Shown here piece by piece: positions 53,573-64,000 of a stretch of 64,000 bases of DNA (its first letter is position 1; each line of letters begins with the position of its first letter). The stretch is from Dendrolimus kikuchii (Eukaryota; Arthropoda; Insecta; Lepidoptera; Lasiocampidae). The stretch spans positions 3,725,690 through 3,789,689 of the forward strand of contig CM034403.1 of the NCBI GenBank assembly GCA_019925095.2, in the 5' to 3' direction. The notes under the pieces were generated by a model. That model made no database searches, was not told the DNA's origin, and saw nothing but the letters and a program-made list of their open reading frames with translations. Both the position numbers and the translations under genes were made by a program.

Positions 53573-55262
53573 ATACTTCACACAAATCGTACAGAGAATC
53601 AGTATTGCCATCCAGCATGCCAATGCGGCCAGCCACCTGACCACAGACAGTTCCCTCTGGCTGTAATCTGATACATTGTCTGTAATTGGATTGTCGGTCT
53701 ATTTTTAATATTAAGCTAAAAGGAAATAAAGATAAATGTTAAAACTAGTTAAGATATGGACTTTTATTATTTATAGTACCTGTTTGCTTTATTTACCAAT
53801 CGTATAACGAGTCAAATATAGAAAGGTGCGATTTCTCAAAAATCAAGATAAAAACACTGAGTCAGGAACTCGTTTGCTATTGAGCATTGTTTAAATGGCC
53901 TTTTACTGTTGTAATTTCCATATAAAGCACAATACTTTATTGCTAGTACATACAGTCATACTTGATTTTGTAGTTCAATGACAGAAAATGAGCATTTGCT
54001 TGAATTGACATATGCACGATTTGTGTGTGTTACAAAATCGAATGAACAATATACCTTTAGAAGCTTTAATTATTAATATTTTGATATAATTTTGTGAAGA
54101 GAAAAAATACGTCTTTTATTTTACATATCTATATTTCGAATCCAACGATAATGTCAAACTATATACAATATGATACAAACATGGAGGTTCTATTTCCAAC
54201 AGTGTGCTTATCCAGTGGCAAGTATTCATGGAAATTCTAGTTTTAGAATAATGTTCAAGCAAAAGCTTCAGCCAAGTTTTTTGACAGACGTCAAACGAAG
54301 GAGTCGTGAGAAACAGAACTAAAAGGCATATTCTCAATATCATTGAGATTTTAAATACAAATAAATAATGGTTTTAAACGAAGAAATGCGCATTTGTGTT
54401 GAAAATGTCAGAGTCGGTCATAGACTTATTATCGTTCAGGCCATTTCCAAAGTGAAGCTGAATAAATGAACTCTTTTTCAAAATCAAACCTGTTTTAGAA
54501 AATCGTTATTTGCAAGCCTACATATCTATATTCCCACCCACTCCAGACAATGCTCATACCGCGGAGCCAGTTGTTAAATAGTTTTCAGTGCAACGTGAAC
54601 GGCACTGACAAAAATATTTGTACTACTTATATACTGCAGGAAAATTTACGCAAGTGGCTAGGAAACTGATGACCAACACTACTACATACCTGGGTTGTTC
54701 GCGTAAACTAACATCTACCAAGTCAATGACTTCAGTCAATCTCAATTGAAAAGTAGGTACTTGTTTTGTACAGTATTTACACTTGATAGTAACACGTTCA
54801 CACATACCCTCGTTATGAAATTAGCAGGTTTTCAATATGTACTAAATAAATCTGTAAAGATCGTTTTGGTCCACACACAGTGAAAGGTTCTGCAGAAGAG
54901 AAAAATGTCGACTGTTTTAATCCTACTTATATAGCCTGGAAGAAGAAGAAATGATAATCGCGTAGTAAAATACGTAACTCGTAACACACGCTTCACCCGC
55001 AGTTGACGTCATCGATCCGTTCTTATTTTTATAGAAGACCTCAGGTAAAACTTTCAAAGTTCTTATTTGTTTATTTTTTAACTTTTAAAAGTCTTATTAG
55101 CTCTTTTTTAATTTCGTAAATATTATGAAACAATGGACTGATGGCGTCTACTGTGATTGGAGCGCGTCTCACGTTTGTTACAGCGATCGGAATTCTTTAT
55201 TATTCTTCTTATAAATTAATAGGGTCTAAAAAAGGATTCACTTGAAAATACCAGGAAGCTAC
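53573..55262. other. Gene-free stretch of the snoo intron
   Basis: About 1.7 kb with no exon, RNA gene or repeat match recognised. Confidence 0.45.
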
Positions 55263-55560
55263 TGTTAAGAATTTGTGGGATGTGAATTTAAATGTCGTTG
55301 GAATTATTACAAAGTTTATTAAATACAACTGAATACAACAAAACCAGACCGTAAAGCAGAAAATTGTAATAACATAGATCACGCAAAGTCCGTCGTAATA
55401 AGGCACTTGCTCTGAAAGTACACTAGATAACGCCTCGATCGCAGTTGAAACACAATTAACTCAGTCGCCAACTGACCGACTTTATACATTTGTAAAATAG
55501 CTATGGCCTCCTAGCAACGTGCCCACTAGTCCTTGGAATTCACAATTTAAAAGCTTTATA
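55263..55560 (-). mobile_element. LTR-like repeat (family 2), copy 2
   Basis: Matches 18318-18665, sharing GTCGTTGGAATTATTACAAA, CGCAAAGTCCGTCGTAATA and CGCCTCGATCGCAGTTG. More diverged than copy 1; the TATA region reads AAATGTATAAAGTCGGTCAG on the minus strand. The far border is uncertain. Confidence 0.5.
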
Positions 55561-56179
55561 GCTTCGAGGAATGCGTATGAAACCCAAACAATAGACAGAA
55601 AATATTATAATTTTGGAAGACCTTAATGTTAATGTTTCTTCCTTAATCCTACACGTCTATACAGTGACTTTTCCTATCACACATAAGGCAGATACGGTAT
55701 GTGACAATTTCACTGTGTTTCAATTTGGTCAAAATGGCCCGTGGGTCCCTAAGAACGTTGCTAAATTCATGAATTTCACAAAAAATCATCGCTAATGTAC
55801 GTGGGCGGATTCTAAAATGTTACGGCCTATGAAAACAAGTTAAAAGTGGGCTGCATTATACCGCTAATATGTATACAATAACAGTTTTTGAAAGTTTTAT
55901 AATTTAGTATAGTGATGTTTTAGTAATTTTTCCTTATGTAAAGGGACCAATATTGAGGGCATAATTAGAATAACGACATCAACGACGCAGGAAAACAACG
56001 AATTACAGTTTCTACATGTTTTTCGTAGTTAAAAAAAATACCCTTATAATCCTCATGTCTCTCACTCTGTCTGCCTCATGTTTTTCACTCCGCTAGTCTA
56101 TGCGTGTCACAACTATTTATTTACAAAACGACTATATTTATATATTCTAGATGATATCTATATACATATTCTATAGGAA
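55561..56179. other. Snoo intron stretch, nothing recognised
   Basis: AT-rich. The 60-codon stop-free stretch at 55613-55795 has no recognisable domain. Confidence 0.4.
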
Positions 56180-56429
56180 CGGGTCGACGAAGTGTGACAA
56201 GGCGAGGGAGGAGTCTTAAAATTCGGATGTCCCATTTCAAAATCTTATAAAGAATCAAAATATTTAATCTTTAAATCACGAAATTTGAACTATTAACGAA
56301 AAACTTCAAAATATTTTCAACTCCGTCTGTATGAGCATAGTGTTTAAATTGTTATTCTAAGAAATAATTTAAATAAATGTGACAAAAGATCATGAAATAC
56401 CTGTGACATAATTTGTGGATGGGGCCCCT
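56180..56429. mobile_element. MITE family B, copy 4, internally deleted
   Basis: GGGTCGACGAAGTGTGACAA and AAACTTCAAAATATTTTCAA match the left half of 13996-14360; GTGACATAATTTGTGGATGG matches the right end. The left terminus and part of the centre are missing. Confidence 0.6.
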
Positions 56430-56914
56430 AAGCCTAATCGCATACATTCGAAATACCTCTTGAAATCTTGCTTTCGGCACGTAAATCTTCGATCATAAAA
56501 CCTATGAAACGGTTTCTATGAAACGTTTATCCACAAGGTCTAAACTAGATGTCTCTTTCGTGCAACTTTGGATGAAGATCAGACGTCGATAAATACAGGA
56601 ACTCCGTTATTACAAGAAGCTATTAAAATGATTGTACCAATCCTTAGAAGGCAAATAATGGAATGTGAATTGAAAAAAAAACTGTCTGCGTTTCTCGCTT
56701 CCTTATAAGGCATAACGAGGTAGCGATTAAAATCATTTCATGCAGTCTCGAGCGATGGCAATCGATGCGTGGCTGGCCGGCGTGATTGACAAGAAACTTA
56801 GTATTCCCATATATTTTTTTAATACTAAAAAAAATACTTTTTAGTATCTGTTTTGGTAAAAATGGATACCTTATATATTCGGCACTGTGTTTCTATTGCT
56901 GGATTTTTACTCCA
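56430..56914. other. Snoo intron stretch, nothing recognised
   Basis: No exon or repeat recognised. Confidence 0.4.
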
Positions 56915-57025
56915 GTGCAAAATTTGTTACAGTGATGTAACAAATTTTTGGGGGATTTTTTTGGGAGTAAATTCGAGAAATAGACTGTCAGTGATGACAA
57001 CAATTTATTTCTCGAATTATTCCCC
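56915..57025. repeat. Two adjacent short hairpins
   Basis: AAAATTTGTTACAGTGATGT closes on itself (AAATTTGTTAC / GTAACAAATTT, 56920-56947). ATTCGAGAAAT at 56971 pairs with ATTTCTCGAAT near 57005-57017. Likely a decayed palindromic element. Confidence 0.45.
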
Positions 57026-57554
57026 AATGTTTTTGTGATCTAAAATTTTACCCCCAAAAATGTGGTAACGAGCGAGCGAGATAAGGAACTTTATTTAGGC
57101 ATTAGGTTTCTGTTAAGTTTTTTACTGGATTATCATTACGGGGTATGCTTCTTTCATGCTATTATAATGCATATGAATGACAAAGAGACGCAAAGGCGAT
57201 GTGACTGGCGTATAAGGCAAAAGTGCATTCATTTTTAAAATAGTAATATAGTGGTGTATGCATTATAATACCCAAGGACTTTTATAACAAAGAGTTACAG
57301 CTCTGAATCATATTCCTCAATAACCTCTAGAGAGTGGGTATTATTTAAATAAATTATTATTCAAGGCTAATAAGAACTCGGGAATAATTAATTAAAGATG
57401 GCATTATAAGGGTATATAATAAACAATAGAACTAATACATTATTAATTGGTCATCCGCTCATCTTTTCCCTTTATGCTACGACATGGGCTCATTTAAAAT
57501 AAACGTCATAATTTTTGAGGCTAACAACGCGTTGGCAACAATACTGGTGTTGCA
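57026..57554. other. Snoo intron stretch, nothing recognised
   Basis: No exon or repeat recognised. Confidence 0.4.
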
Positions 57555-57800
57555 ACCATAGGTACGTGGAGTTTTTCGCGGGAACTGAAAGGAGATGTTG
57601 TGCTGTGCAGTTTTATTTTCTAAAAATGTGTAAAATTACTCTAAAATGAACAATAGTTGTAGGATATTGATAGTTTATGAGTAGTAATTATGTGTTTTTG
57701 TGAGAAATGTGAACTGTATAGTCAAATGTGGCCTTACGAGTTTTCACAAGAACTCCATTGAATGGTATGGATTGTAGCCTACAATACAACTGCGCCTGGC
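57555..57800 (+). repeat. Dispersed repeat K, copy 2
   Basis: Close match to 15013-15305: GCGGGAACTGAAAGGAGATG, GAACAATAGTTGTAGGATAT and GTAGCCTACAATACAACTGC. Confidence 0.7.
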
Positions 57801-57840
57801 TTAAAGGTCTAGTTTCCAAGCCTTAAACATAAAAAAACAT

Positions 57841-57915
57841 AGGTACGCAGGCATCGGTAACCACTTATAATCAAGTGGGTTGTTTACATGCTTACTATTG
57901 GCAACAAAAAAATAC
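57841..57915 (+). repeat. Repeat family A, diverged 3' tail
   Basis: GCATCGGTAACCACTTATAA, TCAAGTGGGTTGTTTACATG and GGCAACAAAAAAATAC resemble the last 75 bp of repeat A. Confidence 0.45.
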
Positions 57916-58689
57916 ATTCACGTGGCAGTATCATGCGAATGTGACAAATAAAAAAATCAGGAAGACATGCATATTTATATAAACTAGTGGTCGCCCGTGA
58001 TCGTAAAATTCGACCATTATAATTAATTTAAATTATAAGTTTGAACATTATCAAGGTACTGTTGTCAAAGACTATACTTCTCTAATCACAGATTTCGCCA
58101 AGGCTACATGTTAATTTGACTTTAACAATAAACAAAAGAATATATATGCGTGAGTTTGTCAAATACATGGTAGTGTGTGTAATGTTCTTTTATTGATTTA
58201 ATGTATTTTTTATGCATAATTAAAAAAAATAGCATTCGTCGCTACTTCTCTGTATAAACTATAAGCGTGCGGAATTTCATACACCGTCCGCGCAATTTTC
58301 ATAAAATGGGGGTACAAAGTTTTTGCTTCACGTGTTAAAATAATGATATGTCACGATATTAGAATGAAGCAATTATTGTAAAATTTAATTCTTATATACA
58401 ATAATTTCTATAACTAGGAAAAACATAGTATACTTAAAAATAGAAATAGCTTCCGTGGGATAACATTTCGCCGAGCGTATCTGAACAAACCGAAAATCAT
58501 GAAATATAATCATATAATTATGTCCTTCGATATCAATGATTATTAAAGGATACTAGTATCCTGATAATGCGATCGTTTTGCAGGATAGTCATCTGAGCTT
58601 TGTTGCAGGAAAGTCGTGGGGATTTTTTTCTTATTTTATGTCCGCATAGGTTCGCTTTTGACCGCTGTCTCACCGAATGTTGAGTGATG
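57916..58689. other. Snoo intron stretch, nothing firm
   Basis: ACTAGTGGTCGCCCGTGATCG near 57985 looks like the end of a minus-strand Helitron-like element; no full copy can be traced. Confidence 0.4.
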
Positions 58690-59105
58690 ACGCCATCTAG
58701 GTTGAAGCACGCTTACGTAGAAGATACCTATTCATTCGTGACTTGAAGACCCCTAGATTATATTTGTTAAGGAAAACAGACTCCGGTAAATTATTCCACT
58801 CTTCGGAAGTGCGCACTAGAAAAATTGAAGCGAAGCGCTTGGTCCTAACTAGGGGTGTTTCCACCATGTCAATAGTGAGGTAAACCGGTGCGTCTGGTTT
58901 TTCGATGCTAAAATGAGGATGGAGGAATTGACTCATCCAGTTCTGAGGAACACTCCCCGAAGTGTATCCGGTAGAAGACTGACAGTCAGTCTATGCTCAA
59001 GACTGAAGTTGACCATTAAAGACGGTTATTGCCGACGAGGCTCCTGGCATTTTTTTTCAATTGACTCTAAGGCCTCCAACTGGTATTTGGCTGAGACGTC
59101 CTAAA
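58690..59105 (-). mobile_element. Non-LTR retrotransposon, C-terminal reverse transcriptase fragment
   Basis: Minus-strand frame with PLVRTKRFASIFLVRTSEEW followed by NNLPESVFLNKYNLGVFKSR, the typical C-terminal block of lepidopteran LINE ORF2 proteins (RT.EWN.LPE.VF...YN...FK.R). Upstream, at 58940-59105, the same protein continues with stops and frameshifts. Inactive. Confidence 0.75.
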
Positions 59106-59214
59106 GGTGAAAACAGTACTGCATGCATGCATGCATACTGTCTCACCTTTGTGACTATATACAGCTTTTTGGCCGCCACTTGCGCTAAATAATCTATGTA
59201 ACTTTATAGTCTTA
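59106..59214. other. Short spacer
   Basis: Contains GCATGCATGCATGCAT (59121-59136), a short palindromic run. Nothing else recognised. Confidence 0.5.
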
Positions 59215-59712
59215 ACTAGGATATGACCGCGACTTCGTTTACGCTTCACTTGAAATTCCCGGAACACGAAATACCGCAGTATTTGAAAACTAATGTAAGC
59301 TATCATTTTAGTGAAAACAGTGTCAAACACCTACAAACTGCTCCCTGGAAAATTCCCGCGGGATTCCCGGGATAAAAATATCACACATTTTTTTATATTA
59401 AATTTGCTATCGATCAGTAAAAAATCACATTGGAATTCGTTTTTTTTAGTCTAACCATTTTAAATAATTCCCAGAAAAATTCCCGCAGGATTCCCAGGAT
59501 AAAAGTATAAAGTATAAGTTTAAGAATTAGCTGTCGATCAGCGAAAATTGGATCGAAATCGGCCCAGTAGTTTTTACGTGAAACCCGAACAAGCAGTCAA
59601 GAAATCTAAAAAACTGCATCGTGTTCTTCATCGCTTATATAGTCTATTCCACTTGTTTTTTTATTAATAGCTTTAATGTACAGACACGGCATGTTTAGAG
59701 TTTTAAATTATT
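59215..59712 (-). mobile_element. Helitron-like element HL, copy 4
   Basis: Minus-strand copy. It ends (3') ACGAAGTCGCGGTCATATCC then TAGT, and carries AAATTCCCGCGGGATTCCCG, CGGCCCAGTAGTTTTTACGT and GCATCGTGTTCTTCATCGC in reverse. Its 5' border lies at TTTAAAACTCTAAACATGCCGTG. One of the two fullest HL copies. Confidence 0.62.
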
Positions 59713-60929
59713 ATAGAAAAGACATGTCTTGGGTTTAATTCTTATTAGGCACATGCTCAAACCCCGGCAGGTCTACTAGAAACTTTGTTTCGTGCCGACG
59801 CAAGAATGCAACTCATGCGCAGCCTGTAATTATACGCGTGTGGTGTTTCCATGTATTATAATTTGCACTAACTTTAAGAATATATTAAAAACATAACTAA
59901 TATTAGCTTATAATCAATACCATAATAAAGTAATGTTTTAGAAAAATTATAATTTCGCATTGAAAAGTTTGTATATTGTTTTGATTAAAACGCGGCTGTA
60001 ATTTCGTGTTTTAATTAACTAACGATTTATCCTGTACAAAACGATTATAAATTAGTGTCTCGAACATTGAGAATCAGATTAAGGTCATATTTGAAGGATT
60101 ATGGAAAATTAACGATTCAATTACAATAAACACAATTACAATCGAGTATTTTAAATACTTGTTGTATAGTTTATAATATAATATCACTCAGTATGTGAAA
60201 GTCCCAACACTTCCATGCTTGCCCGTGTTTGTTAGAATGATCTGTAATTTTGGATGTATACGTTTCATCACGTTGTACAGAGAAAAACTTTATAACTATG
60301 TTACATTGAATTACCAAGGCTCGTGTCATTTATAGACACGTAATATTTTCTTTATATTTAGAATAATTTTAATAAAATCGCTGGTAACATTAAAAATGCA
60401 TGATATGCGCTGCTGGTAAACGCATGCACGCATTATCTTTCAACGGTAATAATGAGTACTTAGCTTCACTTACCACGGCTTTTATTTCGCCTCAGTACTC
60501 ATTATGTTTTGTGCTTGTGATTTACAAATAAGTAAAGAATATATTTTTGAACTGATCTATCTGATGGCAAGTAACTAAATAACTGTTTACGTTTTGAAGA
60601 ACCCTGTATTGTAGTGTTCTGGGAAAACCGTGGGAGGGATTTTATTCCAAAGCTTGCATACGTATGACATGAACGCACAAGGGACGACTTGCAGTGTCGA
60701 CGAAGTGCTTACCCCTAAATCTATAACTTTCATAAAATAGCCATGTTAGTGCGAGTCAAGATCCATTCGATTGACAGGTGGTCAAATATCCATAGTCTCT
60801 AAAATTTACATTAAATCAATCGGTCAAATCAAGATTGATTCGATATTGAGTATTGTAAAAGTTATAATTCCAATTCGATTCGATTGCTAATTTGAGTTAC
60901 AGCCAATCGCCGGCGATTTTTTTGTAACA
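59713..60929. other. Snoo intron stretch, nothing recognised
   Basis: AT-rich. The GGGAAAACCGTGGGAGGGATT segment near 60620 may be a LINE relic but is too short to name. Confidence 0.4.
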
Positions 60930-61335
60930 ATGGGCGGCCTTATCGCTTATAGCATCTTTTTTTTTGATAATGTCTTTTCCGTCGACACACACACGGGCCA
61001 TGAATACTGGGGGAGGCCAACTGCAGCGCCTAATGCCGCCTGCACGTGTGCGTATGGGACTCTCGTATGATATCGGTCTCCCAATTAAGGGAGAGGCCGA
61101 CGAACTACCCACTAAACCTACCTACGTCCCGAAGAGAGAAAACACTTAGTAAGAACCCCACGGGATCTATAACAGAGTTACTGCCCCGTGACGTCCTGGT
61201 GTGCGAAATTAATACAAACCCAGGGAAGCAGGGCTGCAAACATTACGTAAAGCAGAGGTGAAGGTTCACCGATACCCCCGTAAACAGCGACTCACTTATA
61301 GCAATCTCTTCCAAGCAACCCCGTCTTGAAGGAGA
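60930..61335. repeat. Moderately GC-rich repeat relic
   Basis: Contains GGCGGCCTTATCGCTTATAGC at the left and CTTATAGCAATCTCTTCCAAGC at the right, both echoes of repeat N. Between them, stop-poor sequence on both strands (e.g. minus MARVCVDGKDIIKKKD) recalls a lepidopteran repeat I have met in other genomes but cannot name. Confidence 0.4.
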
Positions 61336-61821
61336 TGTCGAGATCTTTGTTTCAGAACGCGTATTGCAGGTGACAGTCGCGAAAAAGTCCGTCAAGCCAA
61401 AGTACGCGTACTTGCTCGCACGTGTATCACATTACATTTGCTTGGTTCAGTTATACCTAAAATTCTTGCTATTGTAATAAAACAACATTAACTTTGTATG
61501 ACCTTGATCGAGCAATGTTTATTATGATATAATGTTGTGTGGAGTTGATTAAAAGAAACATAATTCTTTTATACTAATTAATAACATAAATGTAAAAGCT
61601 AGTTTGTATATTGCTGAAGTATTATTTGCACGATGTTGGGCATAAACTACTTCGACATAATATCGTTGCTTTAATATGATATTAACACATAACTAATGTA
61701 TCTATGGTATTGATACACAGTTTGATGCACAGTAACTTTGATAAAATTACCTAAATTACACCAAATGACGTTACCTGATTGTTAGTAAGATTATGAGACA
61801 TTCCTAATTTTGTTTTATTGA
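61336..61821. other. Snoo intron stretch, nothing recognised
   Basis: AT-rich, no repeats or exons seen. Confidence 0.4.
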
Positions 61822-61977
61822 AGTGAAACTTCTATATAGACGGGGGGTCTTAGGATTTTTCTGTCACGAAAAAGCGTTACGGCCGCGTGGAGGAGCGGCA
61901 TAAATTTAGACTAGACGTGGTGAGAGGCGGCATAATTTTAAAGTAGACTATGGATGCGTTTTTTGGTTCCGGATCGA
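61822..61977. repeat. Dispersed repeat G, copy 2 (inverted)
   Basis: Reverse complement of 3691-3846: TTGAAGTGAAACTTCTATATA, CACGAAAAAGCGTTACGGCC and GACTATGGATGCGTTTTTTGG. Confidence 0.62.
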
Positions 61978-62129
61978 ATTTAGTTTTTTTTGTTTGATAA
62001 AATAAAATATGTTTAAATAAAAAATGCATTTATTAAAATGTACCTAACCCAACCAAATCATAATTTGCAGTAAGCCTGCGAAAAATCGAAATGTGTGCTG
62101 GGACACATAGTAGAAGTGAATCTTTAACG

Positions 62130-62235
62130 GGCAAGTGGAAAAACGAATGGCAACGTACTAGTGGCAAAACGAATCGTAAAGTTTTACGGGCATTTGTTAA
62201 TGTACTTGTCCAATTTGAAAACCTGCCCGTAAAAA
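62130..62235. repeat. Dispersed repeat H, copy 2
   Basis: TAGTGGCAAAACGAATCG, GTTTTACGGGCATTTGTTAA and TGTACTTGTCCAATTTGAAA match 3190-3350. G and H are neighbours here as well. Confidence 0.5.
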
Positions 62236-62454
62236 TTCAAGTTAAAATTTTTTGAAACCTTTTTTTTCTGAAAAAATACATTTTCTACATGTGTCATGAT
62301 CAAATTAAAGTAGGATATCTTCTGCTATCTATACCTACTAATAAAATTGAAGGGTCCATCAGTAACTTAAAAATGAATGGCAAAATGTGAAACTATATTA
62401 GGCATAAGACGCTAATCATAAACAACGTTTATAGAATTTTTACCGTTTACCGTT

Positions 62455-62500
62455 TTAGAAATAACCGCGCTTAAAACCGTTAAAACGTAGTTTTATTATT
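62455..62500. repeat. Family F terminal fragment
   Basis: ACCGCGCTTAAAACCGTTAA followed by AACGTAGTTTTATTATTAT is one terminal arm of the fold-back element at 25277-25591. The other arm is not found nearby. Confidence 0.55.
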
Positions 62501-62609
62501 ATATAGAATTTTTGTTTATGTCGATCTGAATGTTTGACTCGAATAGATTCCGAAACAACTCCACGGATTCAATTAAATTGTAGGGATTAAGACAGGTTTT
62601 TATTTTAAA

Positions 62610-63128
62610 ACTAGCCATGCCCACGACTTTGTCTTTGACTTGGAAACTCCCGCGAGACAACTAGGACACAAAGTACCAGCATTTAAAAAAATGTAAGCTG
62701 TCGTTTTAGTGAAAACTGTGCCGAAATAAGCTAATTTTTATGCACATGAACGACTGCAAACCGCTCCCGGGAAAATACCCGCGAGATTCCCAGGATAAAA
62801 AAATCACACTTTTATTACATAAAATTTGTTATCGACCAGTAAAAAAATCACATTGGAATTCGATCTTTTTTAATCTGGTAATTTTAAAACATTCCCAAAA
62901 AAAATCCTGCAGGATCCCCAGGCTAAAAAGTAGCGCAGAGTTTAAGTCTAAGAATTAGCTGTCGATCAGCGAAAACCACATCGAAATCGGCCCAGTAGTT
63001 TTTACGTGAATCCCGAACAGACAAGAAGTCTAAAAAAATTGCATCGTGTTTTCCATCGTTTATATTGTCTATTTCAGTTGTTTTTTTTTAATAACTTTCA
63101 TGTACAGACCGACGGCATGTTTAGAATT
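62610..63128 (-). mobile_element. Helitron-like element HL, copy 5
   Basis: Minus-strand copy ending (3') GTCGTGGGCATGGCTAGT. It carries GCTCCCGGGAAAATACCCGC and TCAGCGAAAACCACATCGAA, and its 5' end is at TTTTAAAATTCTAAACATGCCG. Near full length; defines both ends of the family. Confidence 0.64.
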
Positions 63129-63147
63129 TTAAAATATTGATAGATTT

Positions 63148-63470
63148 TATCCGTGCAGGAACGGAGAAAGAATACAATTTCCTACGGCCGGGCGGCCTGT
63201 CGTAAAAGGCGACCAAACAACCCACAGCCAGGTGATAAGGCATTTGCCCGACTGGATGGCTACCACCCCTTATCTAAAATATATTGCCGTAACAACCTTG
63301 AGGTGTGTTCGGACATTAGTGACCAGGTTCCAGTCTCCGTTAAGAGAGCAGCAGCGCATTTGTAGCACCTTTGGTGTTACAAATGTCCATAGGCGATGGT
63401 AACCGCTTTCCTTCAATTGGGCCGTCTGCCTGTCTGCTGAACTCCTGCAATAAAAAAAAATAAAAAAAAA
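63148..63470 (+). repeat. Repeat family A, reference-length copy 2
   Basis: Starts TATCCGTGCAGGAACGGAG and ends CTCCTGCAATAAAAAAAAAT. It is inserted 20 bp after a Helitron-like element. Slightly more diverged than the copy at 4651. Confidence 0.8.
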
Positions 63471-63959
63471 GACTCAGAGTATGTTTTTTTATTTCGATAC
63501 CTCGCAGGGTTCAGTAGATATAAGTCTAAATTTACAGACGATTACAGTAGCAGACACAATTTGAAAAAGCATGGGATATTGTACAACACATAATTAGATC
63601 CCTTATTTTTCTATTATACGAAACGTAGTCCACAAAATTAACGTAAGAACTAGATTAATATCTAAAATGATTAATAAGAAACAATCTTAAAAAAAATATT
63701 GCATAATAAATAGTTACTAGTTCGCTGACCAGCAATTCAAGGCAGAAATCTAACTGGTTTTCAAGATGAAAGGGGGTTTTACCGCATACGGACGCCGTGT
63801 ACTCAGATTACCTTACAAGCGACTAGAACATCTAAAATTCTAAAGCAATCTTAACAAATGAGTACTGAAACCGTATCCTGTCTTTATAGCTTGCATTATG
63901 TATATAGCTTTCCCTTGTTATGCTATTATATCAGGGGGGATAATTCGGAGCAGTGCATC
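63471..63959. other. Snoo intron stretch, nothing recognised
   Basis: AT-rich, no exon or repeat recognised. Confidence 0.4.
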
Positions 63960-64000
63960 AATATCCTACAACTATTGTTCATTTTAGAGCAGCAGATTCC
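63960..64000 (-). repeat. Dispersed repeat K, cut by window edge
   Basis: CAATATCCTACAACTATTGT then TCATTTTAGAGCAG is the reverse complement of part of repeat K (15013-15305). Confidence 0.5.

Overview
The window looks like nuclear DNA of a lepidopteran insect (moth or butterfly). It is AT-rich, has small exons separated by long introns, and carries animal genes. It is also crowded with repeat types I associate with Lepidoptera: CTAGT-ended Helitron-like elements, 3' ends of RTE-type LINEs with ATGT tails, tRNA-derived SINEs, hAT and Harbinger MITEs, and CTTT-tailed retroposons. These assignments come from reading the sequence; no database search was made.

Genes, left to right. (1) Positions 928-6091, plus strand: the last four coding exons of a mitochondrial 2-oxoglutarate/malate carrier-like protein. 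The first ~40% of the protein lies upstream of the window. (2) 14703-14813, minus strand: one orphan acidic terminal exon of an unidentified gene. (3) 28793-29596, minus: a complete single-exon sepiapterin reductase. (4) 29627-29778 and 36722-36842, minus: two exons that join in phase into a 90-residue CCDC32-like protein. Its stop codon is only 30 nt upstream of the reductase ATG on the same strand, the most notable gene arrangement here. (5) 47055-47876, plus: the first coding exon of the Ski/Sno (snoo) corepressor, preceded by a CpG-rich promoter/5'UTR region; the rest of that gene lies beyond the window.

The remaining sequence is mostly transposon-derived, and several nests can be read in detail. 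A Jockey-type LINE splits a Harbinger transposase remnant, with a 10-bp target duplication. A solo LTR sits inside a MITE whose empty sister copy lies 0.5 kb away. A Helitron-like element at 23-24 kb carries a second Helitron and a MITE. Two large inverted repeats (6.1-6.6 kb and 30.4-31.2 kb) would form long hairpins if transcribed; the first starts 47 nt past the carrier stop codon. Six hAT-type elements have recognisable 8-bp target duplications, and four RTE 3' fragments are near-identical in their last 200 bp, which suggests recent activity.

The genes have no obvious common pathway: mitochondrial transport, pterin/BH4 synthesis, AP2 clathrin-adaptor assembly, and TGF-beta/BMP transcriptional control. 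No CRISPR, phage, plasmid or bacterial operon features are present, and I did not find a clearly new biological system.
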